From Anisus vortex (taxonomy: Eukaryota > Mollusca > Gastropoda > Planorbidae), in the NCBI GenBank assembly GCA_949126835.1, contig OX421497.1, positions 27,104,242 to 27,168,241 of the forward strand: DNA of 64,000 nucleotides, read 5' to 3'. Within the stretch, counting starts at the first letter, position 1, and the number at the start of each line of letters is the position of its first letter. This document shows positions 12,501 through 22,887 of the stretch, in pieces. The position numbers were made by a program, and so were the translations under genes. Under the pieces are notes generated by a model. The model was not told the origin of the DNA. It searched no databases and worked only from the letters and a program-made list of their open reading frames with translations.

Positions 12501-15500
12501 AAGAAAATTAATTGCTTGTAGTTCTACATTTACAAAAAACAATAACAATATCAAAGCATTTCAGTAAAAATAATGAATGGTTAAACTACTCGTTGTCTGA
12601 AATGATTACACGCATAAAAATGTAGGAGACTTTTTCAGGATATAGTCTAGCTTGTGCTGAAATATCAAGAGAGAATCTTTTATTTTATTTGGGAGCTTTG
12701 AAACTTGTTAAGATAGAGGTTATGACCAAATTGTTTTTTATGTGTGTGTTTCATTTGGTCATCTGAGATGACTCATCTGTATGATGTCAAAAATACAATT
12801 TGTGGTGAATTAAAAAAATGTCAAACTTCAAGTAAAACTCTCACAGTTCTCCAGACAAGTAAGTGAAAAAAGATTGCATCACTTCAGTTTGTTGAAACAA
12901 GAAACTATTTTTGGTGAAATGACTGAAAAGTTCAAAAGTCTAAGCATATGCATTGACTGAAGAATTTGGAAGGACTTGGAAGCAAAAGTTCAATATTCTC
13001 AGTTCTGCTTTTAATGCAGAAGCTGATACAGCTCTAGAGGACAAACAGGTATAGCTGCTTGATTTACAAGCTGATCATCCCATCTACATTTTAAGAAGCA
13101 AGCATACAAAAAAACAAGTTGACTCTAAAGAAATTTGTTTTGAACAGGGGGTCTTTGGCCTTTAAAATAAAAAGAGTCCAATAATAGAAACTGTTTTTTT
13201 ATCCTTAAGAAATGCTATTTAAATATTTTACTAGTAAAATCTCAATTATAAGCTGCACTGTGTATTAGCCACAAGTATAAACTGTAACAACAGTTAATTT
13301 TATGAATTTCATTAGCAAAACAAAACACATAAGTAGATAAAAATAGGTTTATTGCAACATTCATTTACACAGTTTTGTTTTTAGTGTTGTTGCTTACATT
13401 AGCCAACATTATCAACGTCAATTGATATCCAAACTTACAAAAAAAACTATTTTTTTTAAAATGTATAAGCTTTCTTGTGACTTAAAATTTGTGGCTCATA
13501 TTTGAGATTTTACTGTAATTACTTGTGTTTTCAATGGAATCACACAAAATGTTTGAGTCTATGTCAATTGTCTCCTGCAGAGGCTTCACTTTATCTCCGG
13601 CCACCACAAACTCGACCAGGTAGCGAACTCGTTGCTGGTTCACGTTGTACACCACATACTCATCATCCTGTGATGAATAACCAGCGAGTTAAACAGCAAG
13701 GATAAACAAATCAACAAAAAAGAAAAGCAGCACAAAACAAAATGGAGATTCAAACATAGTCTGCACAAATTTAACTGAGGTTTTATTGATTTATATTTAT
13801 GTTAAGCAATAACTCTACTTTAAAAAGACAATATTGAAGATATAATTTACAACATTTATTAAATAGAAAATAACTTGAATAGTTAAATATGATGCTAAAA
13901 AGGTATTCTTTTAGACATAAATGTGATAAAAGCTATGTTTACTATTTAAAAATATAATTAATATTTATATAGTTTTCAAAACCAATTTTCATTTCTTGTA
14001 GTTGTTTTTTTAATCACCATGGGTAAATTCAAGAATTGATATAAAATAAATCAATATGTAAGATGATTCCCCAAACATGAAACTTAAATTGGCCTCACAA
14101 TCCTCTTGTGAATGCTGTTTCACTGGTCCCATGGACCCTAATAATCTGAAAAGGATTTATTACTTTTTTTAAGAAGACAATGTTTTTAGATCTGATCTTT
14201 TAGAGATGGTTTGGAAGAGATTGTGCACAGAAATAACAATATGTCACCTGAAACATGGATGATTTATCCAACTGTTTGCTGACACCATGAGTGCTGTTGT
14301 ATCCTGAAGGTGGAGCTACCAGTCCTGTGCTGTGTTTGTTGTAATCCTTGATGTTTCCAAGTGCGACTTCATTCATGAGAAGCAGACGTGACCCTTTGGT
14401 CTTGCTCGGTGCAGAATATTTAACACTGGTGCTGTTACAAAAATGTTTTTTTAATTATTTCATTTATTTACCACCTAAGTAATAAAATAGCTGAATAATA
14501 ACTGTTTTTTTAATTATTTCATTTATTTACCACCTAAGTAATAAAATAGCTGAATAATAACTTTTTATACACCCTGAATAATATGGTAAGATTATATTTT
14601 TTCAAGAATTAGATGTAAATATTTCCATCATTTAATGTGCACAATAATTAAATGCCAATTATTTCAAAAGGCCTAGTACAATTTTTGTGTAAAAAATCAA
14701 ACTTAAAAAAAGTATTTTTAAAAAAAGCTCACTGTTTCATTTCACACGATTAGATTATTTTTCAGTTAATGCTTATCATGACAGATATAACATTATATAT
14801 AAATTGTAGATGAAACAAGAAAAAAAAATCTTTTTGATGCTTTTTTTGTTGGTGTAAACATTAGCTTACTTCAGCTAAAAGATATGTCTTTATATAGTTA
14901 ATGATCATTTATTACCAAGTTGAGGTCAACAAGATGGGTGCTTCAAATGCTAAGAAAAATTTGGAAAAGGTATTTCACTATATGCCATCTTTTATGTGCT
15001 GCTAGTAGATAATCACAGATATATTATTTTCTTAATACATATGTTGCAGATATGGCACATAATGTTTTAGGGGCAAATTTTGGAATATATATTAAGCTTT
15101 AACCTACTTAGCATCACTTGCAAAATAAATGCCACATCCCAGAGATCCCTCATCTGTTCGACTTCCTCCCATGTCATCAACTATAATTTTGGGTAAGAGT
15201 AAACCTCTGAAAGATAAAAATATGAAATTATTTTTACAAAGCAGATCCATTTCCTCCAAGTAAAATATATTGAAAGCTCATTTGACAAAATTGCCAGTTG
15301 GGTTTGTGTTAATTAAGTCAAAAGATGTGATACCTGGATAAAATGCCCACAAAATTCTCCATCCTTGATGAATGAAACAACAGTTGCTTAGTCTCAATGT
15401 CAAATCTGTAGTCAATGTCCTCAACTTGTCTCCACACTTCAAAGACATTCAATATTGACAGGTCATGTCTTGGACTAAAAGGTAAACATAAATATTATAT

Positions 15501-18500
15501 CATACCTAATAAATTACAGTTGTAAAAGTCTCTTGGAATGTAAAAATACCAATTTAGATTCCAAAAACAATTCTTCTATCAAATAATGAATAGCATAGTT
15601 GCTTTTTTTAATCATTTTAAATTCAATACTTTTATCAATTCTATAATCAATCAAATAATAAATTGTATTAACAGTTGTGGCAGTTCATCAGTAGAGAGTT
15701 TAGAATTAGATAGTCAGGTGCTAGTTTTAAAAAACAATAACATAATTTTATAACATATTATTCTCTAGTCATAGATCAAGACATTAGTCGGTAGTAGAAG
15801 ATTAGGGCAATATGCCATTAGACAATAGCTCAAAAGGTCATACTTCTTGTATATTTAATTTACCATTTCATGGAAGCTCTGACTTGTTCCTCAATTTCTT
15901 GTCTCTTGGTATCAGTCAATAATGTGATCTGGCATCTCAGGGCAGCATACTTAGCCTCTGTGTAACTTCTCTCTTGAAAGTTGGTCATCTCACTGACTGA
16001 GATCATGTCCTTGAGTAACTGTAAAAGTAGATACAGAAATATATATCTCTATGTTTGTGTTGGAAAGAAGAGATACTATGATAACATTTCAGCAAACTTT
16101 AACTTGATTTCGAGCTATTGGTTCTCATTTGCTTGAGTTTGACAAAGGAAGTTAAAGTTCAGTTGCCACAAGTCACAAAAATGTCAGGAAAGAAAGGTGT
16201 GCATGGAAGCAACTTCAAATGTAGCAGTTTAATCCTCTCATGCATTCATTCAACAGTTTTATTATGTATTATTGATCCAATTTGTATTGATATGTACGGG
16301 CCATACTATACCTTTATCACACTGATCTAGGTTTTATTGATATGTAATATTGACCCATTGTTTATTAATAAATAATTATGATCAAGTTTTTATTGAAATG
16401 TAAAACTGATCCAGTTTATTATCTTTTGAGTTAATATAAAAACTTGTAATAACAATAAAACAAAATATCAACTTTAAAAAAAATTCACAAATATGTTAAC
16501 TTTTATATTTTGCTAATCATAAGACTTACATATAATTCAAAATGCTTTATTTAATTACTATAGTTTAAGCTATATAAAAAAAAATAAGAAGAAATGCATA
16601 CCTTATCAAACTAAATTTTACCTGACACATATCTTGTTTTTGAATGCACCATTTTTTTCTTTCTGATTCTTTGACATCTGAAGACTCATTTCTGTGTTTC
16701 AAAATAGAGTAAAATTCCAAGAAGAGTGACTGGACATGGGAGTCTGCAGCAGAAGATTTCACTGCCTCTCGAATTTTAAGGAGAATGGCTTCTGCCTTTT
16801 CAACCTGATAGGATACAAGAAAAGTCTTGTGACTAGAAAGTCCTATTTAAAATGAGTGTCCAGCTCATTATATATGATCTAGGTCATTATAATGATCGAT
16901 GCCTTATATGAGCTTTGTCATTATATAATCTATTACATATTTCATTTGCCCACCCCTGATCTAGATTATACTTATTCGGCTCTTTTTTACTTAATCATTT
17001 ATTCTAGATAAAAATTACTGATCCAGAAAGTCAAATATAAATAAAAGCTATGTGTAGTAACAAATATCAGTTACTATTTACATTGATATTATAAATGTAC
17101 ACAAATTTGCAATTAAATTACACGGAAATTTAAGCAACAGAGTTAGTAATTGATTCTAATCTGCAAATAATGAACTAGCAACATAAAAGCAAAAACTTAT
17201 TAATTAACAAGAAATAATTTATTTCATTTACCTGCTCAAGTCGGATGGTACTTAAATCACCAAAAAGTGCTGTGACCTCTGACATTGCTTCTTGCCAAAT
17301 ATGTTCTATTAACTCTTTTACTTCAGCACTGCAGCCAACATTAACATTGGATGACTGAGCCATTAGCTTGTAAAAAAAAATATAAATAATGAATAATATT
17401 CATAAATATGGCTCAATTTGTTTCAGAATGCAACTTGATCAAGGTAATGCTACCAGGTATTAAAAAAGTATGTTGGTCCATAGGGGCCGCTAGTTTCTGT
17501 AGCCATGGCCTACGTTGAGATTGTGTGGCCAGCACAATACCCATCAATCTTTACTTTTCCCCAAAGTTAGGTACCCATCAGAGCTGGGAAAACTCAAGGA
17601 CACCCTCCTATACCTAATGAAAAAATTGGCATTCAATCTTGTTTTCAACTACAGACCTTTGAAATGTCAACCTAAAACATGTTGCTGATAGTTAAAGTTA
17701 TTTTCATGTTTTAGTGCTGTATGTACAGCAATCAAAACCTTTTTTAGAGAATAGTTATTGAATATTAGATTCAAAGTATGTCCTGGTTTCATTATATATC
17801 TTATCTGATAAGTTTACAGACGTTCCTTCTAGATAGAAGATTATTACGTCCACTAGGTCCAAAACACCTGCAGGGCAACAGGGATCCGTCGGTGGCAGGG
17901 ATAGAACTCGCGACCTGTCTGTTGGTTTTTGGTTGACAGTCCGGTGAACTAACCGCCGGACCAGCCGGCTTAGAACTGATAGTTCTAAAGGACTACGTTT
18001 AGAAATATATATGTAGAAACTTTACTTATTTAAACCTCTCTACTTCCTTTAGATCAAGTAACTATTAAAATTTAAACCCAAATTTACCTGTTGAAGTTTT
18101 TGAGATCCAATTCCACGAAGAGGGCCAACTTGTTTAACTAAATCTGTCTTTTTCTCTAGATCCTCGTACAACATTGCATAACAAGCCAAAGCGTGTTCAG
18201 CTACTGGGACATAACGATATTCTGTATGACAAGCTTTGCCTTCCTGTAAAACAAATAAATGAATATAGATTTACAATAAACTGAACTAATCTACTAGATT
18301 ATACACAGTTAAATCATACTATTTTCATTGTTTACAACCAATTGACTCAGGAGGTATTGTTCTTTTTACATTCAACTTAGAATGTCATATTCAAGACAAC
18401 ATTTATTAATGCACCTCTTAAGGCTAGTGCAACATTCTTTTCTCAGGACAAGAATGTTAATATGAATGGCATGTTCACATCATTCACCAGTTTTCTTGGC

Positions 18501-20949
18501 CTTGGCTTACAATAGAATTGTGCAGCCAGAACAATGCCCACCTTCCATTACCTTACCTCAACTTATCAGGTACCCATCAGAGCTGGGTTCACATGCTTGA
18601 AAGTAAAAGCAAGCAATTTAACTAGTCTCTAGATAAATGACCTAATAAATTGTATTGATACTTAAATAATCCTATTCACAAGTGCCACTAACTGAAGTAC
18701 ACTACAGAAAGTAATAACTTCATAATATTATGATATCCACTTATAAAACAACAGTCATTTTATCAAATAAACATGAGGTAGCCTTCAATTCTCTCTATTG
18801 CTCTTATATTTGATTTTAGTTTAATCAGTTGTCATATGCAAATTGGAATTTCTGCACTTAAATTTAATTCTTATATTGAAATATATTAAGATGTATGATA
18901 TGCAGAAATTTGAATTAACCGTAACCAATTCAAAAATATATAAAGAATATTTTAATGGAGTTGCTGTTTGTTTTTAAATTGTTTTCCTTTTGATGTAGTT
19001 TTAAGAGAAAAAGAGTGAAAACAATATTGCCATAAAAATTTGATTCTAAAAGAAAAAATATATTCTAAGAAAGAGTCTTTAAAAAAAAAACATAGTTTTT
19101 AATCTGCATTTAAAGAATATGATTTTTTTAAGTCTTATATATACTATGTTGTTTCATTTTTATAAAGCTTGTCAACAAAATGGTATTTCTGGAAACTTCT
19201 GTGAATAAAATTAAACACTATAGACACAACTCAAAATTGTTTAAAATCACATCCATTTTCTCATATGGTCTTAGTTTGCTAAAAATACTTTGTGCATTTT
19301 CTGTGTATATATAGCAGTAATATCCTTTTTTTAGCATTGAAAAGAAAAAATATTGTTACCAAAAAAACAAAAAGACTTAAATATTTATCTTTTCGTCTTA
19401 TCTAATATATTACAATTGCTCCTACTATAAAGAAGATTATTGCATCCTATGTACATCCATGGTCTGAGTCCAGTCTTGCATTCTTAATGCATTGATTCTT
19501 ATCTTATTTATTACAGACGTCTTTTTAAACTCAGAAAATAAAAATGTATCTCACCTCCATGTCTTTCATGTTCCCATGCTGATAGGTGATTCTAAACATG
19601 CATTGGCTTGTGATATTTTCATCCTTTATAATGTTATCACTAGATGTTTGTGTAGTAGCACTGGAGGAATGGAGCTCTATTATGTGTGCCACTTGACATT
19701 TCAACAACTTGTTATAACCCTAAAGCAATGGAGCAGACAGTCAATAATTTCTGAATAAAATTATTACATACCAGATTCTGTGACATAATGATACATTATG
19801 TGATAGTTAGACAAGTCTCTAGTTTTGGAAATTTGGAAGAAAAGGATGAAAGATGACACTAAGATTGACAAATTTTGTATCACCCAACACATTTTTTATC
19901 TTTATAAATGCACATACTTCTTTGTAAGTTCACAACCCATGCTTCCTAAATATATTTCATCAATTAATTAATATGATACAAAATTTTCATTTAACTGTAT
20001 AAAGTACTAACAAATAAATGAATGCCAAAAACTATGCAAAGCTACTAATTCAAGTACTTTAAAAGAAACATTTGCATATAACAAATAATTACTAAAGAAA
20101 ACATAGTGACTGCTATTGTTAAATAAAATTGTTATGAACTGTGCTTACAATAAAAATGCTGTACTTAGCAACTTCATAGCTTTCTTCTTCAAATGAAGGT
20201 TGAGTTTCACCTCCAGTGCTCCAAATTTTTACAGATCTGGGATTGAAAGTTGACTTTGATGCATATGCTTTAGACTTTTCAGGTGAATTTAAAGCTGATA
20301 ATAAAAAAAAGTTAGATTCACCATTAGAATTTCAAAAATCCATATCTATTAATATTTAAAAAATAAATAATTCTAGAACAATAAGATATATCAATCTATT
20401 TATTTATATTAAAATTTTCTCACCTGATATTTTACCAGACTTGAAATCTAAAAATTTACTTTTCCCTCCCACAATGTAAGATTCTTTTGGCAAGAGTCTC
20501 CCTTCTTGTAAACAATCCCAAATGTAGTCAAGTTTGAGAACTGGAAGCCCATATTTGGTTGCCATTCTGCATTTGGTTGACAGTTGACATTTTTCAGCAT
20601 CACTTGTCACAACAAAATGGCACTACAATATTAAACATTAAAAGTTAATAGGGATGGATGAAATTGTGTTAAGATTTTAAACATTTACTATATGACTTAT
20701 TTAATTAAAAATGTAAAATCAAATTAGATTATTTGTTATTCTTTTTTTCATCAATAGCTAATTACTATTAGCTATGAATATATTTATTATTTGTAATATA
20801 ATATTTCTCTATTAAACTACCTTTTTGGTGACAATAAAGCTAATGATTCCTTCATTTTCAACAACTTTTTTCCGCAGCTCCAACTTTTTCTTAAACCCTA
20901 AATTATAGCCAAGATCAATGGCTATCTGAAGTCCTTTAAAAATAGCCAT
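341..20949 (-). CDS. PARP4: PARP4 (vault poly/mono-ADP-ribosyltransferase), 30 coding exons, 3' end outside window
   Basis: Reading the minus strand, 30 exons with GT/AG borders and compatible phases encode about 1441 residues before the window edge (human PARP4 is about 1724). Exons: 20821-20949, 20424-20622, 20149-20294, 19555-19719, 18088-18243, 17232-17366, 16622-16804, 15864-16018, 15334-15474, 15108-15206, 14248-14431, 13523-13667, 12350-12480, 11673-11897, 10658-10822, 9968-10081, 9607-9741, 9291-9477, 8927-9000, 8220-8407, 7412-7511, 6522-6692, 6350-6430, 6137-6217, 4985-5086, 4462-4560, 2989-3150, 2276-2357, 1450-1596, 341-583. Domain order BRCT, helical, ART, VIT, VWA matches vault PARP, which in vertebrates rides in vault particles and mono-ADP-ribosylates major vault protein. 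The start codon at 20949 begins the BRCT domain as in human. The C-terminal ubiquitin-like domain is unusual. Family assignment is very secure; individual splice sites are by eye. Confidence 0.93.
1450..6430 (-). CDS. PARP4: PARP4 exons 23-29: C-terminal region
   Basis: Exons 6350-6430, 6137-6217, 4985-5086, 4462-4560, 2989-3150, 2276-2357 and 1450-1596 encode about residues 1110-1360. The first four match human PARP4 (IVHRLTARAIIRDWEDG, YSIVTQFTSFIAVEKREE, VDVLPYMGW). From 3150 downward similarity to human PARP4 is no longer obvious to me: a helical block (PIELLLQQLGEEV) then DADVYPKLVTYLHELRNEAI, which has the pattern of the Ku70/Ku80 C-terminal arm (a hint, not a firm assignment). Phase 1 at both ends of the last exon lets it join cleanly to the ubiquitin-like exon. 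Confidence 0.8.
1700..1945 (+). repeat. local repeat with GACATGTCAGGGTCTCAGGG units
   Basis: Three degenerate copies of a unit containing acatgtcagggtctcagggctc occur at about 1772, 1823 and 1862, preceded by a tRNA-like ggcagccgtggtctagt. It looks like a small SINE-like or satellite remnant inside a PARP4 intron. Confidence 0.45.
2622..2641. repeat. poly-C run
   Basis: About seventeen consecutive cytosines followed by an A-rich run, inside a PARP4 intron. Likely polymorphic or an assembly weak point. Confidence 0.8.
4112..4370 (-). mobile_element. SINE B copy (full length), tRNA head on minus strand
   Basis: The plus strand reads aagtaaagtaccc, then gcaacgttcacctgtttctg, caggtacccatcagcgctgg, and ends in ttgaacccaggacctt, the reverse of a tRNA B box (GGTTCAA), followed by a reversed A box in gcttggctaccatg. 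This is a tRNA-derived SINE lying in a PARP4 intron. Further copies or fragments are at 10471-10617, 17472-17670, 18473-18590, 34261-34506 and, inverted, 50228-50305. Confidence 0.75.
5148..6060 (-). mobile_element. LINE 3' fragment (CR1/Jockey-like RT end and tail)
   Basis: On the minus strand an open stretch 5244-5597 encodes the C-terminal part of a LINE reverse transcriptase: LEQFQIRATRFISSKYSQL then NLETLEDRGAKSKVVIIHK, the thumb/connection region typical of CR1/Jockey-type LINEs. Upstream (about 5915-5935) LFANDC stands where FADD should be, with other frames broken. The 3' end is a tail of GATAAGAT type at 5148-5165. It sits between PARP4 exons 24 and 25, in the same orientation as the gene. 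The same family recurs at 30304-30652 and, as tail only, at 19395-19485 and 49623-49712. Confidence 0.75.
6522..9477 (-). CDS. PARP4: PARP4 exons 18-22: von Willebrand factor A domain
   Basis: Exons 9291-9477, 8927-9000, 8220-8407, 7412-7511 and 6522-6692 encode about residues 870-1109. Strand 1 reads EIIVLLDNSNSMKG, giving an intact metal-binding MIDAS motif D894-x-S896-x-S898, and FFISDGHINSNEL supplies the later aspartate region. VWA domains mediate Mg2+-dependent protein binding. The exon at 8220-8407 has two possible acceptors; the one at 8407/8408 keeps NCTANKGSTD in register with human and is preferred over one 10-18 bases downstream. The exon at 6522-6692 carries the conserved VEWQQYDENMPTPVQAP. 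Confidence 0.91.
7714..8020 (-). mobile_element. SINE D remnant (tRNA-related)
   Basis: The plus strand carries cacagctgggtagac near its start and ends with accaggatttgatctggg followed by aagctgactctaca, a decayed reversed tRNA B box plus A box. It is similar in plan to SINE B but different in body. It lies in a PARP4 intron. Confidence 0.45.
9607..12480 (-). CDS. PARP4: PARP4 exons 13-17: VIT domain
   Basis: Exons 12350-12480, 11673-11897, 10658-10822, 9968-10081 and 9607-9741 encode about residues 613-869. EAKYVFPLDDTAAVCGFEA, then GHGAYLMDQDEETP and DVFTVSVGNLPSAAHVL are nearly identical to vertebrate PARP4 and define the vault/inter-alpha-trypsin (VIT) domain that always precedes a VWA domain in this family. 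The exon ending near 9607 carries VPRMWVERLPDSQDQ, the bridge into the VWA domain. Conservation is highest here of the whole gene. Introns contain a tRNA-type SINE (11286-11441), a SINE B fragment and a plus-strand LINE C-terminus (10178-10372). Confidence 0.93.
10178..10372 (+). pseudogene. LINE endonuclease/RT protein C-terminus (relic)
   Basis: Opposite to PARP4, the frame from 10199 to the TAA at 10370-10372 reads GKRRVGRPKTTWRQFCEEEM, then SWGELKKDAQNRVCWRAVVA. These are the GRP-T-W-R and W-x-x-x-V-A signatures that end many LINE ORF2 proteins. Just upstream is MQWNP and an in-frame stop. No other part of the element is present, so it is a 5'-truncated insertion in an intron. Confidence 0.75.
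10471..10617 (-). mobile_element. SINE B fragment
   Basis: Shares agtaaagta, gctggtgaagcagcgttcac, cagtttctgtagccatggca and ctaactaatgacaggt with the SINE B copy at 4112-4370. It lacks the tRNA-like end. PARP4 exon 15 begins about 40 bases further on. Confidence 0.7.
11286..11441 (+). mobile_element. SINE A copy 1 (tRNA-derived, LINE-like tail)
   Basis: The head ggctggtccagcggttag resembles a pol III A box and ggtcgcgggttctattcc a B box. A conserved body (gacggatccctgtcgcc, ggagttttgggcctagtgg) follows, then a tail taataatcttctatctag ending acttataaga. Four more copies in the window share this layout: 17796-17970 (-), 25353-25499 (+, head truncated), 42641-42795 (-), 51973-52136 (-). It lies in a PARP4 intron, antisense to the gene. 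Confidence 0.85.
11936..12150. repeat. degenerate repeat with atatagcgcttgtcat
   Basis: The motif tatttatatagcgcttgtca and a later gttcattcgaccacagaggt look like the reversed 3' end of a CR1/L2-type element (compare gcgctataagaaatg at about 41120). It is too decayed for a firm family. Confidence 0.3.
13523..15474 (-). CDS. PARP4: PARP4 exons 9-12: ADP-ribosyltransferase catalytic domain
   Basis: Exons 15334-15474, 15108-15206, 14248-14431 and 13523-13667 encode about residues 423-612. The NAD+-binding triad is visible: His457 in LLFHSSRMENFVG, Tyr497 in LGCGIYFASDA, and Glu567 in DDEYVVYNVNQ. By PARP family rules H-Y-E is retained; PARP4 proteins are regarded as mono-ADP-ribosyltransferases. 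The residue after the histidine is serine rather than the usual glycine (HSS instead of HGS/T), which is worth noting but is not a triad loss. A perfect 59-bp tandem duplication lies just upstream of the exon 11 acceptor (14444-14561). Confidence 0.92.
14444..14561. repeat. perfect 59-bp tandem duplication
   Basis: Two head-to-tail, apparently identical 59-bp copies starting tgtttttttaattatttc at 14444 and 14503. They lie a dozen bases upstream of the exon 11 acceptor on the PARP4 strand, so they duplicate the likely branch-point neighbourhood. Confidence 0.9.
15864..19719 (-). CDS. PARP4: PARP4 exons 4-8: helical regulatory region
   Basis: Exons 19555-19719, 18088-18243, 17232-17366, 16622-16804 and 15864-16018 encode about residues 159-423. 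The segment EVKELIEHIWQEAMSEV and a later NFQERSYTEAKYAALRCQI match the helical PARP-regulatory part that precedes the catalytic fold in PARP4. In the family this helical domain gates access to NAD+. All junctions are phase 0 except the last, which is phase 2 and is completed by the next exon. Introns here carry SINE copies at 17472-17670, 17796-17970 and 18473-18590 and a LINE tail near 19395. Confidence 0.88.
17472..17670 (-). mobile_element. SINE B copy
   Basis: Contains tagtttctgtagccatggcc, ccagcacaatacccatcaat and aggtacccatcagagctggg in the order of the 4112-4370 copy. The tRNA-like end is decayed. Confidence 0.7.
17796..17970 (-). mobile_element. SINE A copy 2
   Basis: Reverse orientation of the 11286 copy: tail first (tctgataagtttacagacgt), then the body tgcagggcaacagggatccg, then the tRNA-like head ending accgccggaccagccggct. 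It appears full length and lies in a PARP4 intron. Confidence 0.85.
18473..18590 (-). mobile_element. SINE B fragment, decayed
   Basis: Shares gttcacatcattcaccag, agccagaacaatgcccacc and aggtacccatcagagctggg with other SINE B copies; the ends are missing. Confidence 0.55.
19395..19485 (-). mobile_element. LINE tail fragment
   Basis: cttatctaatatattacaat then ctataaagaagattattgca and ggtctgagtccagtcttgca match the 3' end of the LINE fragments at 5148 and 30304. Only the last ~90 bases are present. Confidence 0.6.
20149..20949 (-). CDS. PARP4: PARP4 exons 1-3: N-terminal BRCT domain
   Basis: Exons 20821-20949, 20424-20622 and 20149-20294 encode residues 1-158. The first exon starts MAIFKGLQIAIDLGYNLGF and reads into exon 2 with the BRCT-typical CHFVVTSD strand, then LKLDYIWDCLQEGRLLP, the conserved tryptophan helix of BRCT domains. 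BRCT domains usually bind phosphopeptides or other proteins. A linker follows and ends in a SYEVAKYSIF segment like that ahead of the PARP region in vertebrate PARP4. The ATG at 20949 is preferred because the domain begins there. A good acceptor (tttctccag) lies 15 bases upstream at 20965, so the 5' leader is probably spliced. Confidence 0.9.
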
Positions 20950-20964
20950 TTCTATTTGGTGTAC

Positions 20965-22880
20965 CTGGAGAAATATACAATTTCAAACATGGAGTATTAA
21001 TAGTTGCCAATATAAATACAATTATTATTATTACTTTTGCTTTCAAAATTTTTTTCTTTCCAGTGCATTTGACCATTATATGGTACTTAAAGTATTAAAT
21101 ATAATCATTGTGTTATATAAAATGCATTGATATTCTAATAAAAGAAGGTATAAAAAGTATAAGCTGCTGTTTTAGTGCTTCATTAAAAAGCAGCTGTTAC
21201 TATTTATGCACAAAGCTAGACCAATAAAATATACTGTATGTCATACTACAGTTTTTATTATATTAATATAATGAATAGGACTACTGGAACTGTAAATCGG
21301 CCTTCTATACACTATGCTGATGTTGTTTTCTTTAGTTTTCACATTTGTGATCCAGTTTTTTTTCTACATTAAACATCTAGTTTGATAACCACTAACATTT
21401 TTACCATTATGCTAGCCCATTCAACAGATATGAACTTCTTTAAAATGTTGAGACTATAATAGCCTATAATTTATTCAATACGTCAGAGCTATAGCCTTAG
21501 ATATACTAGGCCTATCGCTATAGTGTAGTTAGCTCAAGAAGAATTTAAGCACAAAGGAAAAGCCTTCATCATGAACTATAGGTCTTAAACTTTAAAAAAA
21601 AAAAAATGTGTAGCAACTCTGTAATTTTGTTTTTGTAATTCAGTAACAGTCACCACCCGGCATTTAGGAAACCATTTTTTTAAGATCAACTAGGCCAATA
21701 TTTCTTATTTTAGCATAGTGTTTCTCAAACTATAGGGGCCTGAAAGGTTAGTTTTCTGATATGTATCACCAACAACCATACATATAGCTTGAATTGGCTA
21801 TTCCAAGACTGTGTCCGAGGTAAAACATTAATTCTATATAAAATTATAATAAAAGAAAATGACAATTCTTATTTTAAATTTGGTATAAATGTTAATAAAG
21901 TATAATGGGAAAGTGTTTGTTATGTTTTCTGAAGTGTTGGCATTCAATTCTCTAAAGAACAGAAAGGTAAAGAAATATATAATTTTGAAATGAATTTTTC
22001 CAGCTCAATAAACAAAGATGTCAACTTATTTAATGCCAATTAAGCTGCACAAATTGGTTAAACAATATATAAACCATAAAAATAAAACATAACATACATA
22101 CATTTAATTATTTGCAATAGAAGAAAGCTTACAGTAAGATAAAATCAAATGTTGTTGTTTTGTTACTGTTTTTTAAGCAAAATATGTGTTCATTGGGTTT
22201 AATCGTTTATCCACCCCTTCCTACAAGAACTGAAAAAATATTATCAATTCACCATAACAACATGTTTCTTTGATCATCTTCATTATAGAAAAATTAGCTG
22301 AAAGAATGAAGCAATTTTAGTCCGAAACTTTTTTTTAAGCGACATTTCTATTTTACATTATGGATCTGCATCCCTTCAGAGGGATATTACATATATATTA
22401 TATATAATTAATTTTAGAAAATGATGGGGTGTAATCTTATCCTCAGATGCCTAGCAGTGTTTATAAATGATGAATTGCTTGTTTTTTCTTGTACTTGTAC
22501 ATGTTACATATATATATATATATAGGCCTATATACTGGTATTTACATGATTGCTTGGTGTTCTATTTCTTAGACTGAATAAAGTGTTGTGAAGTGATTTG
22601 TTTGGTTTTGTCTTAATTGTCATTGTCTTGGGTGTAGCATTTAGTTTTAGCAATATCATTATGTCCGTATTACTATTCTATTTCTGTTTAGTTGGAATTC
22701 ATATCCTAACCAAGGCAACTGGTAATTAGATCTTGACTATTTTATTGGTTTAGTTGGCGGTAGGCCAAACACAAAATTTTTTTTTTATTTTCACATAAAA
22801 GACCCTTCTGAATTATTTATAAATATATAATGATAAACTATTATTTAAAAAAGCCAGTATAAGTCATTTGCTAATTATTT
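20965..22880. other. gene-free AT-rich stretch upstream of PARP4
   Basis: No coding similarity, RNA gene or clear repeat recognised on either strand. It contains short TA-rich runs (for example at about 22390 and 22510) and isolated TAGGCCTA-like motifs. Confidence 0.6.
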
Positions 22881-22887
22881 TAAAAAA

